Shown piece after piece: positions 25,050-33,092 of a stretch of DNA of 39,230 nt. A program made the position numbers and the translations under genes. Source of the stretch: Desulfoluna sp. Its GTDB lineage: Bacteria; Desulfobacterota; Desulfobacteria; Desulfobacterales; Desulfolunaceae. The notes beneath the pieces are model-generated. The model did not search any database. It saw nothing but the letters and a program-made list of their open reading frames with translations, and was not told the origin of the DNA. Location of the stretch: the NCBI RefSeq assembly GCF_030145185.1, contig NZ_JAQYWB010000054.1, positions 1-39,230 of the forward strand. Direction: 5' to 3'. Every line of letters begins with the position of its first letter. Position 1 is the stretch's first letter.

Positions 25050-25174
25050 GGGCTGCGTCGAGCTTGCGTTGTATTGATTTCCATTCTCGTGTAATGATTG
25101 TGCATCAAACGAAGACTGATCCCATGAAAATAAAGGCCCTGCAGACAGGAGAGACCCCCTGGTCTGTAGGATGA
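25050..25174 (+). pseudogene. Relic of a parD-like antitoxin gene with its leader
   Basis: GGGCTGCGTCGAGCTTGCGT, TTGTATTGAT and CATTCTCGTGTAATGATTGT match the leader of the intact antitoxin gene at 21085-21153. The ATG at 25124 opens MKIKALQTGETPW, which corresponds codon by codon to the intact MKTTTLNIEETTL, then stops at 25174. Nothing of the helix-turn region or toxin remains. Confidence 0.7.
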
Positions 25175-25300
25175 GAGGGGCCATCGGAGGCATTTTTGTC
25201 ATGGCATTCATGGCCGAAGAGAGTCGTCAGGGAGTCCGACGTCAAACTCAGAGCGGGCTGCAACGGCATATTCCGGACAATTCACCTGAAGATAGAAACG

Positions 25301-25528
25301 ATGACCATTGCAATCACGTTAATAGGGCTAATCATATTTGTTGTCGGCGGAATTCATCTTTTGATAGAAGCTTTCGGTCAAAGTATCTTTTGGGGATTGG
25401 GATGTTTTTTCATAAACCCTGTATGCATCGTTTTTATCCTGTGTTTTTGGGGTGTTGCTAAAAAACCGTTTTTTACTCAGTTGGTCGGATTTGTCTTGAT
25501 TCTTATAGGACTTAACCTGCATGGTTAG
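25301..25528 (+). CDS. Small hypothetical membrane protein
   Basis: A 75-residue protein starting MTIAITLIGLIIFVV at 25301; the upstream site (GAAG) is weak, and the reading frame stays open to 25196, so the start is uncertain. Three hydrophobic segments (about 3-22, 27-50, 57-72) with a short KKPFF loop predict an integral membrane protein. No family is recognised. It lies between a parD relic and the S1-domain gene on the same strand, 105 bp before it. Confidence 0.6.
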   Translation: MTIAITLIGLIIFVVGGIHLLIEAFGQSIFWGLGCFFINPVCIVFILCFWGVAKKPFFTQLVGFVLILIGLNLHG

Positions 25529-25633
25529 GAACGAACATTCATTAACGTAGCCACAATTGCCCGAGGCAACTTACACACACATTTTTTTAATTTGTTTATC
25601 CGTGCGATGACACCGAGACGGGCAGGAAGAAAT

Positions 25634-26431
25634 ATGAATACGAAAGATCCATGGGCAGTTATTGCCAATCGTTATCCTGAAGGTGCTCGTTTAGAAGGGC
25701 GCGTAACCGGGCTTGTTGAATACGGGTGTTCTGTTGAACTCGAAGAGGGTGTTGAGGGGTTTCTTCACGTCTGCGATATGCATTGGGGTACCCGTTCGAT
25801 TCACCCCTCTAAAATAGTAAACGTGGGTGACCTTATTGACGTGATGGTTCTTCGGCTCAGTGAAGAAGGTCGTCGTATCTTTCTTGGGCTTAAACAATGT
25901 CAGGACAACCCATGGAGAGCTATTGCCAGCCGTTATCCTGAAGGTTCCCGTGTCGAAGGGCGTGTAACCCGGATTGTTGACTACGGAGTTTTCGTTGAAG
26001 TCGAAGAGGGCTTTGACGGGCTTGTTCTCGTATCTGACTTGCATTGGACCGACAGGAACATGCACCCGTCTAAAATGGTGAACGTCGGTGACCTTGTTGA
26101 GGTGATGGTATTGGATATCTGCGTAGAACGCGGGCGTCTTTCGCTTGGCCTGAAACAGTGCAGAGACAACCCGTGGGAGTTATTTGCCCGTACTTACAAA
26201 CCAAAGGACAGGGTTTCAGGTAAGATTCAGTCCATCACACATATCGGTATCTTTATCGAACTTGAAGGCGGGGTTGTCGGCCTTGCTTTCCTTTCGGACA
26301 TCCCATGTGGTGATCAAGGAGAAGACGTGCTTCGAGACTTCAGGGAAGGCGAAGAAATCGATGCTGTCGTTCTGCATGTTGACGCAGAGCGTGAACGTGT
26401 CAACTTAGGTGTCTTTTGCCTGGCTCAATAA
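25634..26431 (+). CDS. Free-standing three-domain S1 RNA-binding protein (rpsA paralogue)
   Basis: A 265-residue protein; ATG 25634 (MNTKDPWAVI) follows GCAGGA. It consists almost only of three S1 (OB-fold) domains, at about 17-87, 104-174 and 191-260, each introduced by DPW/NPW and a YPEG or YKPK motif and closed by an LGLKQC-type strand (LGVFCL in the third). The spacing and linker words (IHPSKIVNVGD, MHPSKMVNVGD) are those of the central repeats of ribosomal protein S1, but the ribosome-docking N-terminal domains and the last domains are missing. It should bind single-stranded RNA; whether it acts on ribosomes, RNase E-like complexes or a specific RNA is unknown. Domains 1 and 2 are very similar, implying internal duplication. 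It is monocistronic by position. Confidence 0.88.
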   Translation: MNTKDPWAVIANRYPEGARLEGRVTGLVEYGCSVELEEGVEGFLHVCDMHWGTRSIHPSKIVNVGDLIDVMVLRLSEEGRRIFLGLKQCQDNPWRAIASRYPEGSRVEGRVTRIVDYGVFVEVEEGFDGLVLVSDLHWTDRNMHPSKMVNVGDLVEVMVLDICVERGRLSLGLKQCRDNPWELFARTYKPKDRVSGKIQSITHIGIFIELEGGVVGLAFLSDIPCGDQGEDVLRDFREGEEIDAVVLHVDAERERVNLGVFCLAQ

Positions 26432-26490
26432 TATTTGCCTGATTCAATAATCAGCATTTTGGGGTAGCTCTGGCTGGGGCAAGCCCCCGA

Positions 26491-26724
26491 CAAAAAAGCC
26501 GCGACGGAGCACGGCGCGCCCAGGAGGGGCCGTTGGAGCCTCCACTCCACCTTCAAACGTGTAACCCTGTTTTGACCCACCCCCGAAAAACGTTTTTTTC
26601 CACCCGCTTTCGAGGTCGCTCACCTCGCCGCCGGAGGCCGTTTTTGCTTTTTTAAAAAAATGATGAAGCGCAGCGACTCCTCGAACGAAGCACGAAGAAC
26701 CAGGCACGAAGAACGTTTTTTCAT
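26491..26724 (+). repeat. Composite repeat block (G-type hairpin, A9 minus, C3)
   Basis: 26491-26520 is AAAAAAGCCGCGACGGAGCA followed by CGGCGCGCC, also found at 38938-38966 and inverted at 39022-39045. 26603-26639 is a family A copy on the minus strand whose stem is CGAGGTGAGCGACCTCG, an A-to-G and matching T-to-C change in both arms. 26660-26724 is a family C copy. The block fills the gap between two convergent genes and may serve as a bidirectional terminator. Confidence 0.65.
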
Positions 26725-26738
26725 TTGTTCCTCTGTCC

Positions 26739-29700
26739 TTATCGTTTTTGAAACACCCCTTCACAAATCGGAATTTCCCAGGCCTCGCATTTTAGTTTCT
26801 GAGCAAACGAGGGGTCGATGACGTCTTCGCGTGTCCGGTGGATCAGGGCCACTACGGTGAGGGAGTGGATGGCGGGGATCAGGGGAATCCAGTGGGCGGC
26901 ACCTTCGGTTGAGAGGCGGGCCAGGATTTTTTCGCCTTGCCAGAGGCCGGTGACGTTTTTGCGGGTGGCAAGGGTCAGGGAATCTCCGACGGAGAGGGCG
27001 GCCAGGGTGTGATGGATGGGGGCCTGGGGGATCATCTGGCCGGCAAAATCGAGGAAGAGGTGGTCCATGCCGATGAGTCGGTAGCGGAAGTCGGGGAGAG
27101 GGGGAGCGATCGGGGCGGTGCAGGGTTTGTGGGGGGCTTTTTGGACGGGGGCGATGTGGGGGTTTTGCGCTCCTATAAGAGAGAAGAGGGTGAGGGTTTC
27201 CATGGCGCGGGTCATGGCGACGTAGTAGAGGCGTCGTTCCTCTTCGATGGTTTTCGGGTGGTTTGGCCAGCCGCCGTCCAGGACGAAGACGTGTTTGAAC
27301 TCCAGGCCCTTGGCCCCGTGGGCGGTGCTCAGGAAAATCCCTTTTCCGCTGCGTTTTTCGCGGCGTTCTTCCCGGGCGGCGGTGTGGAGGAAGTCGATGA
27401 GGTGACCGGCCTGTTGGCGGGAGTTCGCAGTCTGGGCTTCCCAGTCCCTTAAAGTTTCTATAAGAAACCTACCCCCGGGGCCTTCGGGGGTGAGGAGGCC
27501 CTGGGCGGCGAGTGGGTCGGAGAGGGCGGTGGCGGTGAAGCGTTCGGTTTTATGGCTTTTCAGCCAGGCGGAGGCGTTGAGGAACTCCCGGGTCCGGGTG
27601 ATGGAGAAGCCGGCGCCGCCGGAGAGGGAGAGCGAGACGGGGAGGTTTTCGGCACTCAGGGCGGTGCGGACCAGGGAGAGGGGGGCGTGGTCCATGCCGG
27701 TGCGGGAGAAGACGGCGATATCGGACGGGGTGGTGTCCGGGTCCAGGTCGAGGAGGCGCTTGATGTCTGCGGCGATGAACCGGGCCTGGTCCGAGAGGTT
27801 TTTGGCAGAAACAATGCGCACGTGGCCCTGGGTTTCGGGGTCGAGGGTTTCCCACCGGCCTCCTTTCGGGGCCTCCTGGCGGGCTTTGTTGACGGTGAGG
27901 GGGAGCTCGGCTTTCATGCGGGCGTGGTTTTCGGCGATGAGGGCGTTGGCGGCGGCGATGATGCGGGCGGTGGAGCGGTAGTTCTCCACCAGATGGCTGG
28001 TTTGGGCCTGGTAGTCGCTCTGGAACTCCTTGATGTAGGTGACGCTGGCGTCCCGGAATCCGTAGATGGCCTGGTCGTCATCGCCCACGGCAAAAAGGGA
28101 AAGCCTGCCGTCGCCGTCCATTTTGTTTTTTCCTGCAAGGGCTGCCACGAGTTTGTACTGCCTGCCATCGATGTCCTGGTACTCATCCACTAAAATGTGT
28201 TCGATGCCGCCTAAAAGGCGTTCCCTGCGTGTGTCGGCCTCCAGCCCTTCGGGGGCGTCTTCTCCGTTTAGCATGGCAACGGCCTCGTCGATGACCCCGT
28301 CCAGGCTCATGGTGAGGTTTTCTCCGCGTCCTTCGGGGGTTTTGCCGGTGATGGCCAGGGCCAGGGCGTGGTAGGTCATGACGGCGATGCCCCGGGCGTG
28401 GTTTGCCACAAGGTCCCGGAGGCGTTTTCTCAGCTCCACGGCGGTGGCGTGGTTGAAGCAGAGGACGAGGATGGATTGGGGCCGGACCCGCTGGACCTTT
28501 ACCAGATGGGCGCAGCGATGGACGATGGTGCGGGTTTTGCCGGAACCGGGGCCTGCCAGGACCAGGCGGCTCTCCTCGGCCGGGGCGGTGACGATGGCTT
28601 CCTGATCCGGGTTGTGAAGTTCTTCGACGATGCGTTTCCAGGAAGCTTCCCCGGTGGCCAGGGCGAGGAACTCCTCTTTGTCGGGGAAGTAGCGCTTGAT
28701 AAAGGCCCGTTTGCCCAGGGAGAAGTAGGCCATGACGAGGTTTAAGGCCCGGCTCATTTTCGTCAGGCCCTGGCGTGCGAACTCGTTCATCACATGGACC
28801 TGAAAGGTGCGCTGGCTGTAGTGGCTGATCAGGGGCTCGTAATCTTTTTTGGAGTATTTGCGTCCTTTGGCCGCCTCGGTGAGGCGCAGGGTCATGGCCT
28901 GCCGGAAGACGGTGAGCCCTTTTTGAAGGGTGATTACCTCCTGTTCGTGGAGAAAGAGAAGGCCCCGGTCCATGGCCGCCAGCATTTTTGTCTCATCCAC
29001 ATGAAGGTTCAGGTCCCTGCGGATGGCGTCCGCCAGATCGGTGCTGGTAAAGGAGGCGAGAAGGGCTCCCTGTTGGGCTTTGGCACCGCCCACGGCCTCG
29101 GTGATGGCCGCAAGGAGGGTGTAGGCGAGGTTGTGGCGGCGGCCCATGATGGTGGAGATCGTCTCCCACTCCCGGTTCAATTTGATGAGAAACCGGCTCT
29201 GGTGCTGGTGACGCATGTCGAGGCTCGTGCCTCCTTTTTCCCCTCGTCCATCCCGGCTGAGGCTTTTTAACAAAGATTGAATGACCGGAGTTTTGGCTTC
29301 CTCAAATCCGTCTGCCACCATTTTGCGGCAGAGATGGGTCATGGACAGCGGCAGCCATGCCTCGCCCTTGCCTTCGGGGTGCTCTTCCATGAGGGCTTTG
29401 AGCATGCCCTTTTCAAGGGCGCAGCGGGCATCCAGGAGTGTCTTGGACTTGTTGAGCCCCTTGGCCGTGACCCAGGCGGTCATGGTGGCGCCTTTGGTTA
29501 ACAGGCCGGCTTCGGCCATCTGGTGCACCAGCGAGAGGATTGCCCGGGAGTCTTCGAAGGCCCCTTTTTTCACCACCCCCATGGCCCCGAGTTGCTCGGC
29601 GATGCCGTCGGCGCTTAAACCTTCATCCGGGCTGGTGCCGTCGAAGATGCGGAGCACCGCCTCCCAGAGGCGCCGTGTGTTGGCCGGGAGGTTGAGCCGG

Positions 29701-31892
29701 TCCAGGTGGTGGGAGAGGTCCCCGTCGCTGGCATGGACCGGCTTGCCGTTGAAGACCGAGGTGCGGTTTTCATTTCTCTCCACGTAGCCCGCCCGCTCCA
29801 GCCAGGAGATGGCCGCCTTCACCAGGGTGTCGCCCCGGTCCCCGGCGTCGTCGGAGAACGAGAGCTCCACGTTGTGGCGGCGCAACAGCTCTCCTGCGGT
29901 CATCACGATCTCGCCGTTGGCGTCTTTATGAGCGTTGGCGACTTTGAGCTCCTTGAGGATTTTGGCGATATCCCCCTGGGTGAGTTCGGACATGGCGTTG
30001 AAGTCGAACTGGGTCTCGATGTCTTTGTCTGCGTAGAGAAGGACGCAGTGGGCCTCTTTCTGGTCCCGTCCGGCCCGGCCCGCCTCCTGGAGGTAGTTCT
30101 CTAAAGACCCCGGGATGTCCGCGTGGATGACGAGGCGGACATTGTCTTTGTCGATGCCCATGCCAAAGGCGTTGGTGGCGGCGATGACCGGGGTTTCCCC
30201 GCGGGTGAAGCGATCCTGCACCTCTTTTTTCACCGGGGCGGGCAGGGCGCCGTGGAAGGCCTCGGCCTTCCATCCGGCAGCGTCGAGGGCGTCGGCAAAG
30301 GTTTGGGTCCGTCGTCTTGTGGCGCAGTAGATAATGGCCGATCCGTTTGGGGGGGTGCCCAGGTGGGTTTCCAGAAGCCCCAGGATGGTCTCCTCTTTTT
30401 CCGCCTCCACCACCATCTGGATGTCAAAGCTGAGATTTTCCCGCTCCACGCCCCCTTCAAAAAGCGAAAGGTCCACCCCCAACTCCGTGTCGAAATGATC
30501 CACAAGCTCTTTCATTACCTCTTTCTTGGCCGTGGCCGTGTAGCAGGTGATCTGGGGCGGTTTTTCGCTTTGATGATTTTCCCGGATAAAGCGTGAAGCG
30601 TAGAGGTAATCGGGCCGGAAATCGTGACCCCACTTGGAGAGGCAGTGGGCTTCGTCAAAGATCCAGCAGTCGATCTCCCGGGTGGCCAGGATCTTGACCA
30701 CAGAAGGATTCCTCAGTTGCTCCGGGGAGAGGTAGAGCAGCCCGATCTCTCCCATGCGCACCGCTTCCAGGGCTTCTCCCCGCTCCTGGGGGGTGAGCAT
30801 TCCGTAAACCGCGCCCACCGCTTCGGTGCCCAAGCGCCCTTTCAGGTTGTCCACCTGGTCTTTCATGAGGGCCTGCAAGGGGGAGAGGATGACGGAGAGC
30901 ACGCCTCGCCGCTGATACCGCACCAGGGCGGGGAGCTGGTAACACAAAGATTTTCCGCCCCCTGTGGGCAGAATGCCGAGGAGCGAGTCGCCCTGCATGG
31001 CCGCCAGCACCAGGTCGTGCTGGAGGTGTCGCCCGTCGGGGAGGGGTCGGAAGTCGTGAAAACCGAAATATTTTTCAAGCTGGGTGCGGGGGTTGTGGAT
31101 GCCCTCGCAATAGGGGCACGCTGCCTTACCGCAGGGGGTTTCCCGCAGAACGGAGAGAATTGTTTTTACCAGGGGGAAGGTGTGGCGGACCCAAGGGGGG
31201 AGCACGGAGCTGCCGTCGGCCACGGTGAGCCATGCCAGGGCGTAGGAGGCAGAGAGCCAGAACTGGGGCTCTTGTGAGAGGTCGAATACCCCGGATAGTC
31301 CATGGGGGCAGACCTTCCCTTCGGCCACGGAGAAGAGAAGCTCCAGGGCCTGGGTGTCCGAGAGATCGGTTTCAACGGATTCGGTGCCGAAGAGGGGGGC
31401 CATGGCCCCACAGGGCGATCCGGCCCGGGCAAAGGCGTGGGCGTAAAAAGCCGGGAGCAGGATGTTTTGCGTCCCCAGGGTCTGAAAACTCTCCACCTCG
31501 TCTTTTAAAAGCTCCGCCGACAGCCGGGCATCAGCCACGGGATCGTTGCGGCTGGCTGAGACGAGTTTGTAATCTTTGACAAGCCGGTGGTAGGGGTTCT
31601 CCGGAAAGGCCAGAGGCGAGAGAATCAGGGTGTCGATGACCGGAAGGGAGAACAGAGCGAGGCCGGGTTGAATTTTTTGAAGCACCGGCAGGTCGTGGCG
31701 GCTGATGTTGTGCCCCACGATGGCGGATGCTCCCCGGCAGAAGTCGTCCAGCCTGGTGAGCACGGATGAAAGAGCGGCCCCATTTTGGGCGAACACGGTG
31801 TCTCCCCGAACCGCTCCCACAGCGAGAAGGGTCCCGTCCGGGAGGGTCTCAAGGTCAAGATACACGGCCTCTTTTAACAGGTGCTCAGTCAT
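26739..31892 (-). CDS. Exonuclease-RecQ-UvrD fusion helicase
   Basis: A 1717-residue protein starting MTEHLLKEAVYLDLE at 31892; there is no clear Shine-Dalgarno. Residues 1-170 are a DnaQ/RNase T-like 3'-5' exonuclease (YLDLETLPDG, GHNISRHD, DPVADARLSAELL). A Cys cluster (CGKAACPYCEGIH, about 252-264) follows. The RecQ-type helicase has Walker A LPTGGGKSLCYQLP (about 305), DEAH (about 413) and NAFGMGIDKDNV plus QEAGRAGRDQ in the C-terminal lobe. A winged-helix-like middle leads to a second, UvrD/Rep-type SF1 helicase: Walker A LAGPGSGKTRT (about 1116), VDEYQDID (about 1236), GDDDQAIYGFRD, STAHGAKGLEF (about 1527) and YYVAMTRA. It probably processes recombination or repair intermediates, unwinding with opposite polarities and trimming ends (inference). 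Similar RecQ-UvrD fusions are known in Desulfobacterota. It is monocistronic. Confidence 0.92.
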   Translation of the reverse strand: MTEHLLKEAVYLDLETLPDGTLLAVGAVRGDTVFAQNGAALSSVLTRLDDFCRGASAIVGHNISRHDLPVLQKIQPGLALFSLPVIDTLILSPLAFPENPYHRLVKDYKLVSASRNDPVADARLSAELLKDEVESFQTLGTQNILLPAFYAHAFARAGSPCGAMAPLFGTESVETDLSDTQALELLFSVAEGKVCPHGLSGVFDLSQEPQFWLSASYALAWLTVADGSSVLPPWVRHTFPLVKTILSVLRETPCGKAACPYCEGIHNPRTQLEKYFGFHDFRPLPDGRHLQHDLVLAAMQGDSLLGILPTGGGKSLCYQLPALVRYQRRGVLSVILSPLQALMKDQVDNLKGRLGTEAVGAVYGMLTPQERGEALEAVRMGEIGLLYLSPEQLRNPSVVKILATREIDCWIFDEAHCLSKWGHDFRPDYLYASRFIRENHQSEKPPQITCYTATAKKEVMKELVDHFDTELGVDLSLFEGGVERENLSFDIQMVVEAEKEETILGLLETHLGTPPNGSAIIYCATRRRTQTFADALDAAGWKAEAFHGALPAPVKKEVQDRFTRGETPVIAATNAFGMGIDKDNVRLVIHADIPGSLENYLQEAGRAGRDQKEAHCVLLYADKDIETQFDFNAMSELTQGDIAKILKELKVANAHKDANGEIVMTAGELLRRHNVELSFSDDAGDRGDTLVKAAISWLERAGYVERNENRTSVFNGKPVHASDGDLSHHLDRLNLPANTRRLWEAVLRIFDGTSPDEGLSADGIAEQLGAMGVVKKGAFEDSRAILSLVHQMAEAGLLTKGATMTAWVTAKGLNKSKTLLDARCALEKGMLKALMEEHPEGKGEAWLPLSMTHLCRKMVADGFEEAKTPVIQSLLKSLSRDGRGEKGGTSLDMRHQHQSRFLIKLNREWETISTIMGRRHNLAYTLLAAITEAVGGAKAQQGALLASFTSTDLADAIRRDLNLHVDETKMLAAMDRGLLFLHEQEVITLQKGLTVFRQAMTLRLTEAAKGRKYSKKDYEPLISHYSQRTFQVHVMNEFARQGLTKMSRALNLVMAYFSLGKRAFIKRYFPDKEEFLALATGEASWKRIVEELHNPDQEAIVTAPAEESRLVLAGPGSGKTRTIVHRCAHLVKVQRVRPQSILVLCFNHATAVELRKRLRDLVANHARGIAVMTYHALALAITGKTPEGRGENLTMSLDGVIDEAVAMLNGEDAPEGLEADTRRERLLGGIEHILVDEYQDIDGRQYKLVAALAGKNKMDGDGRLSLFAVGDDDQAIYGFRDASVTYIKEFQSDYQAQTSHLVENYRSTARIIAAANALIAENHARMKAELPLTVNKARQEAPKGGRWETLDPETQGHVRIVSAKNLSDQARFIAADIKRLLDLDPDTTPSDIAVFSRTGMDHAPLSLVRTALSAENLPVSLSLSGGAGFSITRTREFLNASAWLKSHKTERFTATALSDPLAAQGLLTPEGPGGRFLIETLRDWEAQTANSRQQAGHLIDFLHTAAREERREKRSGKGIFLSTAHGAKGLEFKHVFVLDGGWPNHPKTIEEERRLYYVAMTRAMETLTLFSLIGAQNPHIAPVQKAPHKPCTAPIAPPLPDFRYRLIGMDHLFLDFAGQMIPQAPIHHTLAALSVGDSLTLATRKNVTGLWQGEKILARLSTEGAAHWIPLIPAIHSLTVVALIHRTREDVIDPSFAQKLKCEAWEIPICEGVFQKR

Positions 31893-31946
31893 GCATAGGT
31901 CACTTTCGATGGTGTTGTCGGCAAAGTCCGGAACAGCATAAATCAG

Positions 31947-31980
31947 CCGGTGGCAGGGTGGAGCCTCCTTGAAAGCGGGT
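31947..31980 (+). repeat. Degenerate family A repeat (A10)
   Basis: GGTGGCAGGGTGGAGCCTCC then TTGAAAGCGGGTTGTGAATGC preserve the end of stem 1 and the GAAAGC box only. The remainder of 31893-32151 has no gene that I can support. Confidence 0.4.
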
Positions 31981-32151
31981 TGTGAATGCTCTACGGCTGT
32001 CGATTCCCCGGATCAAATGATAACTGTCTTTGATTTAATAGTCTTCGTTTGAAAGATCAAGGGGCTCGGATGCCACACCTCCTGACGGGTGCCGCGGGAC
32101 AGGCCACCCGGATATCGCCTTAGGGAGTGAACGTCTCAGGCGAGCCCGATT

Positions 32152-32646
32152 TTAAGCGTGATTCGGAGCCGGTGCCGCCTTGCCAGTCATGTGTTCCACA
32201 TCCACGGCGACCACCGTGGTCTTTTCCCAGGCGTTTTTGATGTAGGTCTCCCCGGCGGGAATATGGTCGGGGGAGAGCCGCTGTACGATGGCCCGCAGCC
32301 CCTCTTTTTTTTCATCGCCTTCAAGAATCCTGGCGTTGCCGAAGGCGATGACACTCTGAAACCGGGTGCTGAATTTTTCCGGAACAAGGTCTGCCTGCTT
32401 AACGACACAGAAGGAGACCTTTTTGTGGAAGGCGATATTCTCGAGTTTGTGGCCCTTTGTCGCGCAGTGAAAGATGATTTTACCGCCATGAAAAATGTAG
32501 TTGAGCGGTATACCATAAGGGTAGCCGTCTTCGCCTATGGTGGAGAGGACGCCGTGTTCTTCAGAGCTTAAAATGGCCAGGGTCTTCTCTTGGCTTAATT
32601 CTTTTTCGGCGCGTTTTACTTTTCTGAACACAGGGGCCTCCTTCAT
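32152..32646 (-). CDS. Pyridoxamine 5'-phosphate oxidase-like flavin-binding protein
   Basis: A 164-residue cytoplasmic protein with an FMN-binding split-barrel pattern of the PPOX/NimA-like group: LAILSSEEHGVLSTIGEDGY, then PYGIPLNYIFHGGKIIFHCA, KGHKLENIAFHKKVSFCVV, and SVIAFGNARILEG. The conserved first strand (HGVLST), proline-rich PYGIPLNY and KLENI boxes are all present. Members bind FMN or heme and reduce small substrates, including nitroimidazoles; many in anaerobes have no assigned role. The start at 32646 has only a weak upstream CGAAG. Length matches the family. It reads towards the RecQ-UvrD gene on the same strand, 259 bp apart, probably as a separate unit. Confidence 0.85.
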   Translation of the reverse strand: MKEAPVFRKVKRAEKELSQEKTLAILSSEEHGVLSTIGEDGYPYGIPLNYIFHGGKIIFHCATKGHKLENIAFHKKVSFCVVKQADLVPEKFSTRFQSVIAFGNARILEGDEKKEGLRAIVQRLSPDHIPAGETYIKNAWEKTTVVAVDVEHMTGKAAPAPNHA

Positions 32647-32659
32647 GATCTTCGGGGTT

Positions 32660-32970
32660 GTTGCCTGGAAGCGAATGAGAACGAGTCACAGCATACACAA
32701 ACCCTGCAGTCATCTAAAGGTTCGGGTTGAAAAAAATCCGGTACGTCTGTCAGCTTGCCACTGAGGGGAGGCGTTGAGGTTTTTCCAGGGTGGCGCTGCG
32801 GGGCCTTGGGCTTGAGGCGAAGAGTGCGGTGACGTAAAAATAATGCGCAATAAATTTAAGGCACCGCATCCAAAAGGTTGCGATTCGGGCTGGATTCTTT
32901 TGCTTTGAATCAGGTAAATTTTGGCGTTAAATAGCTAAAATTATGAAAAATAGAATTTTCGTAAAAATTT
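32660..32970. other. Intergenic region between divergent genes
   Basis: No gene or repeat seen. The last 60 bp before the sigma-54-type promoter are strongly AT-rich (AAAATTATGAAAAATAG and similar), as is common around bending sites upstream of such promoters; I see no exact IHF consensus. Confidence 0.4.
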
Positions 32971-32978
32971 TCCTTATG

Positions 32979-32995
32979 TTGGCACGAAGCTTGTA
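32979..32995 (+). promoter_or_regulatory. Sigma-54-type -24/-12 promoter
   Basis: TTGGCACG-AAGC-TTGTA matches the RpoN consensus TTGGCACG-N4-TTGCW except for T in place of C in the -12 element, with the required spacing. Transcription would start near 33006, giving a leader of about 87 nt to the TSUP gene. It predicts control by an enhancer-binding protein, none of which is encoded in the window. Confidence 0.65.
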
Positions 32996-33092
32996 ATGCC
33001 CTCTCTCCAAGAGAATAAATGATATTCATCAATTTAATTTGATGAAGCCGTATTGATTGATAAAGCGTTTGATTTTTTTGGAGGAGATTGTA

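Noticed and set aside
27552-28193. Long plus-strand frames opposite the RecQ-UvrD gene
   Set aside because: Low-complexity Gly/Val/Glu-rich translation, no ribosome site, antisense to conserved helicase motifs.
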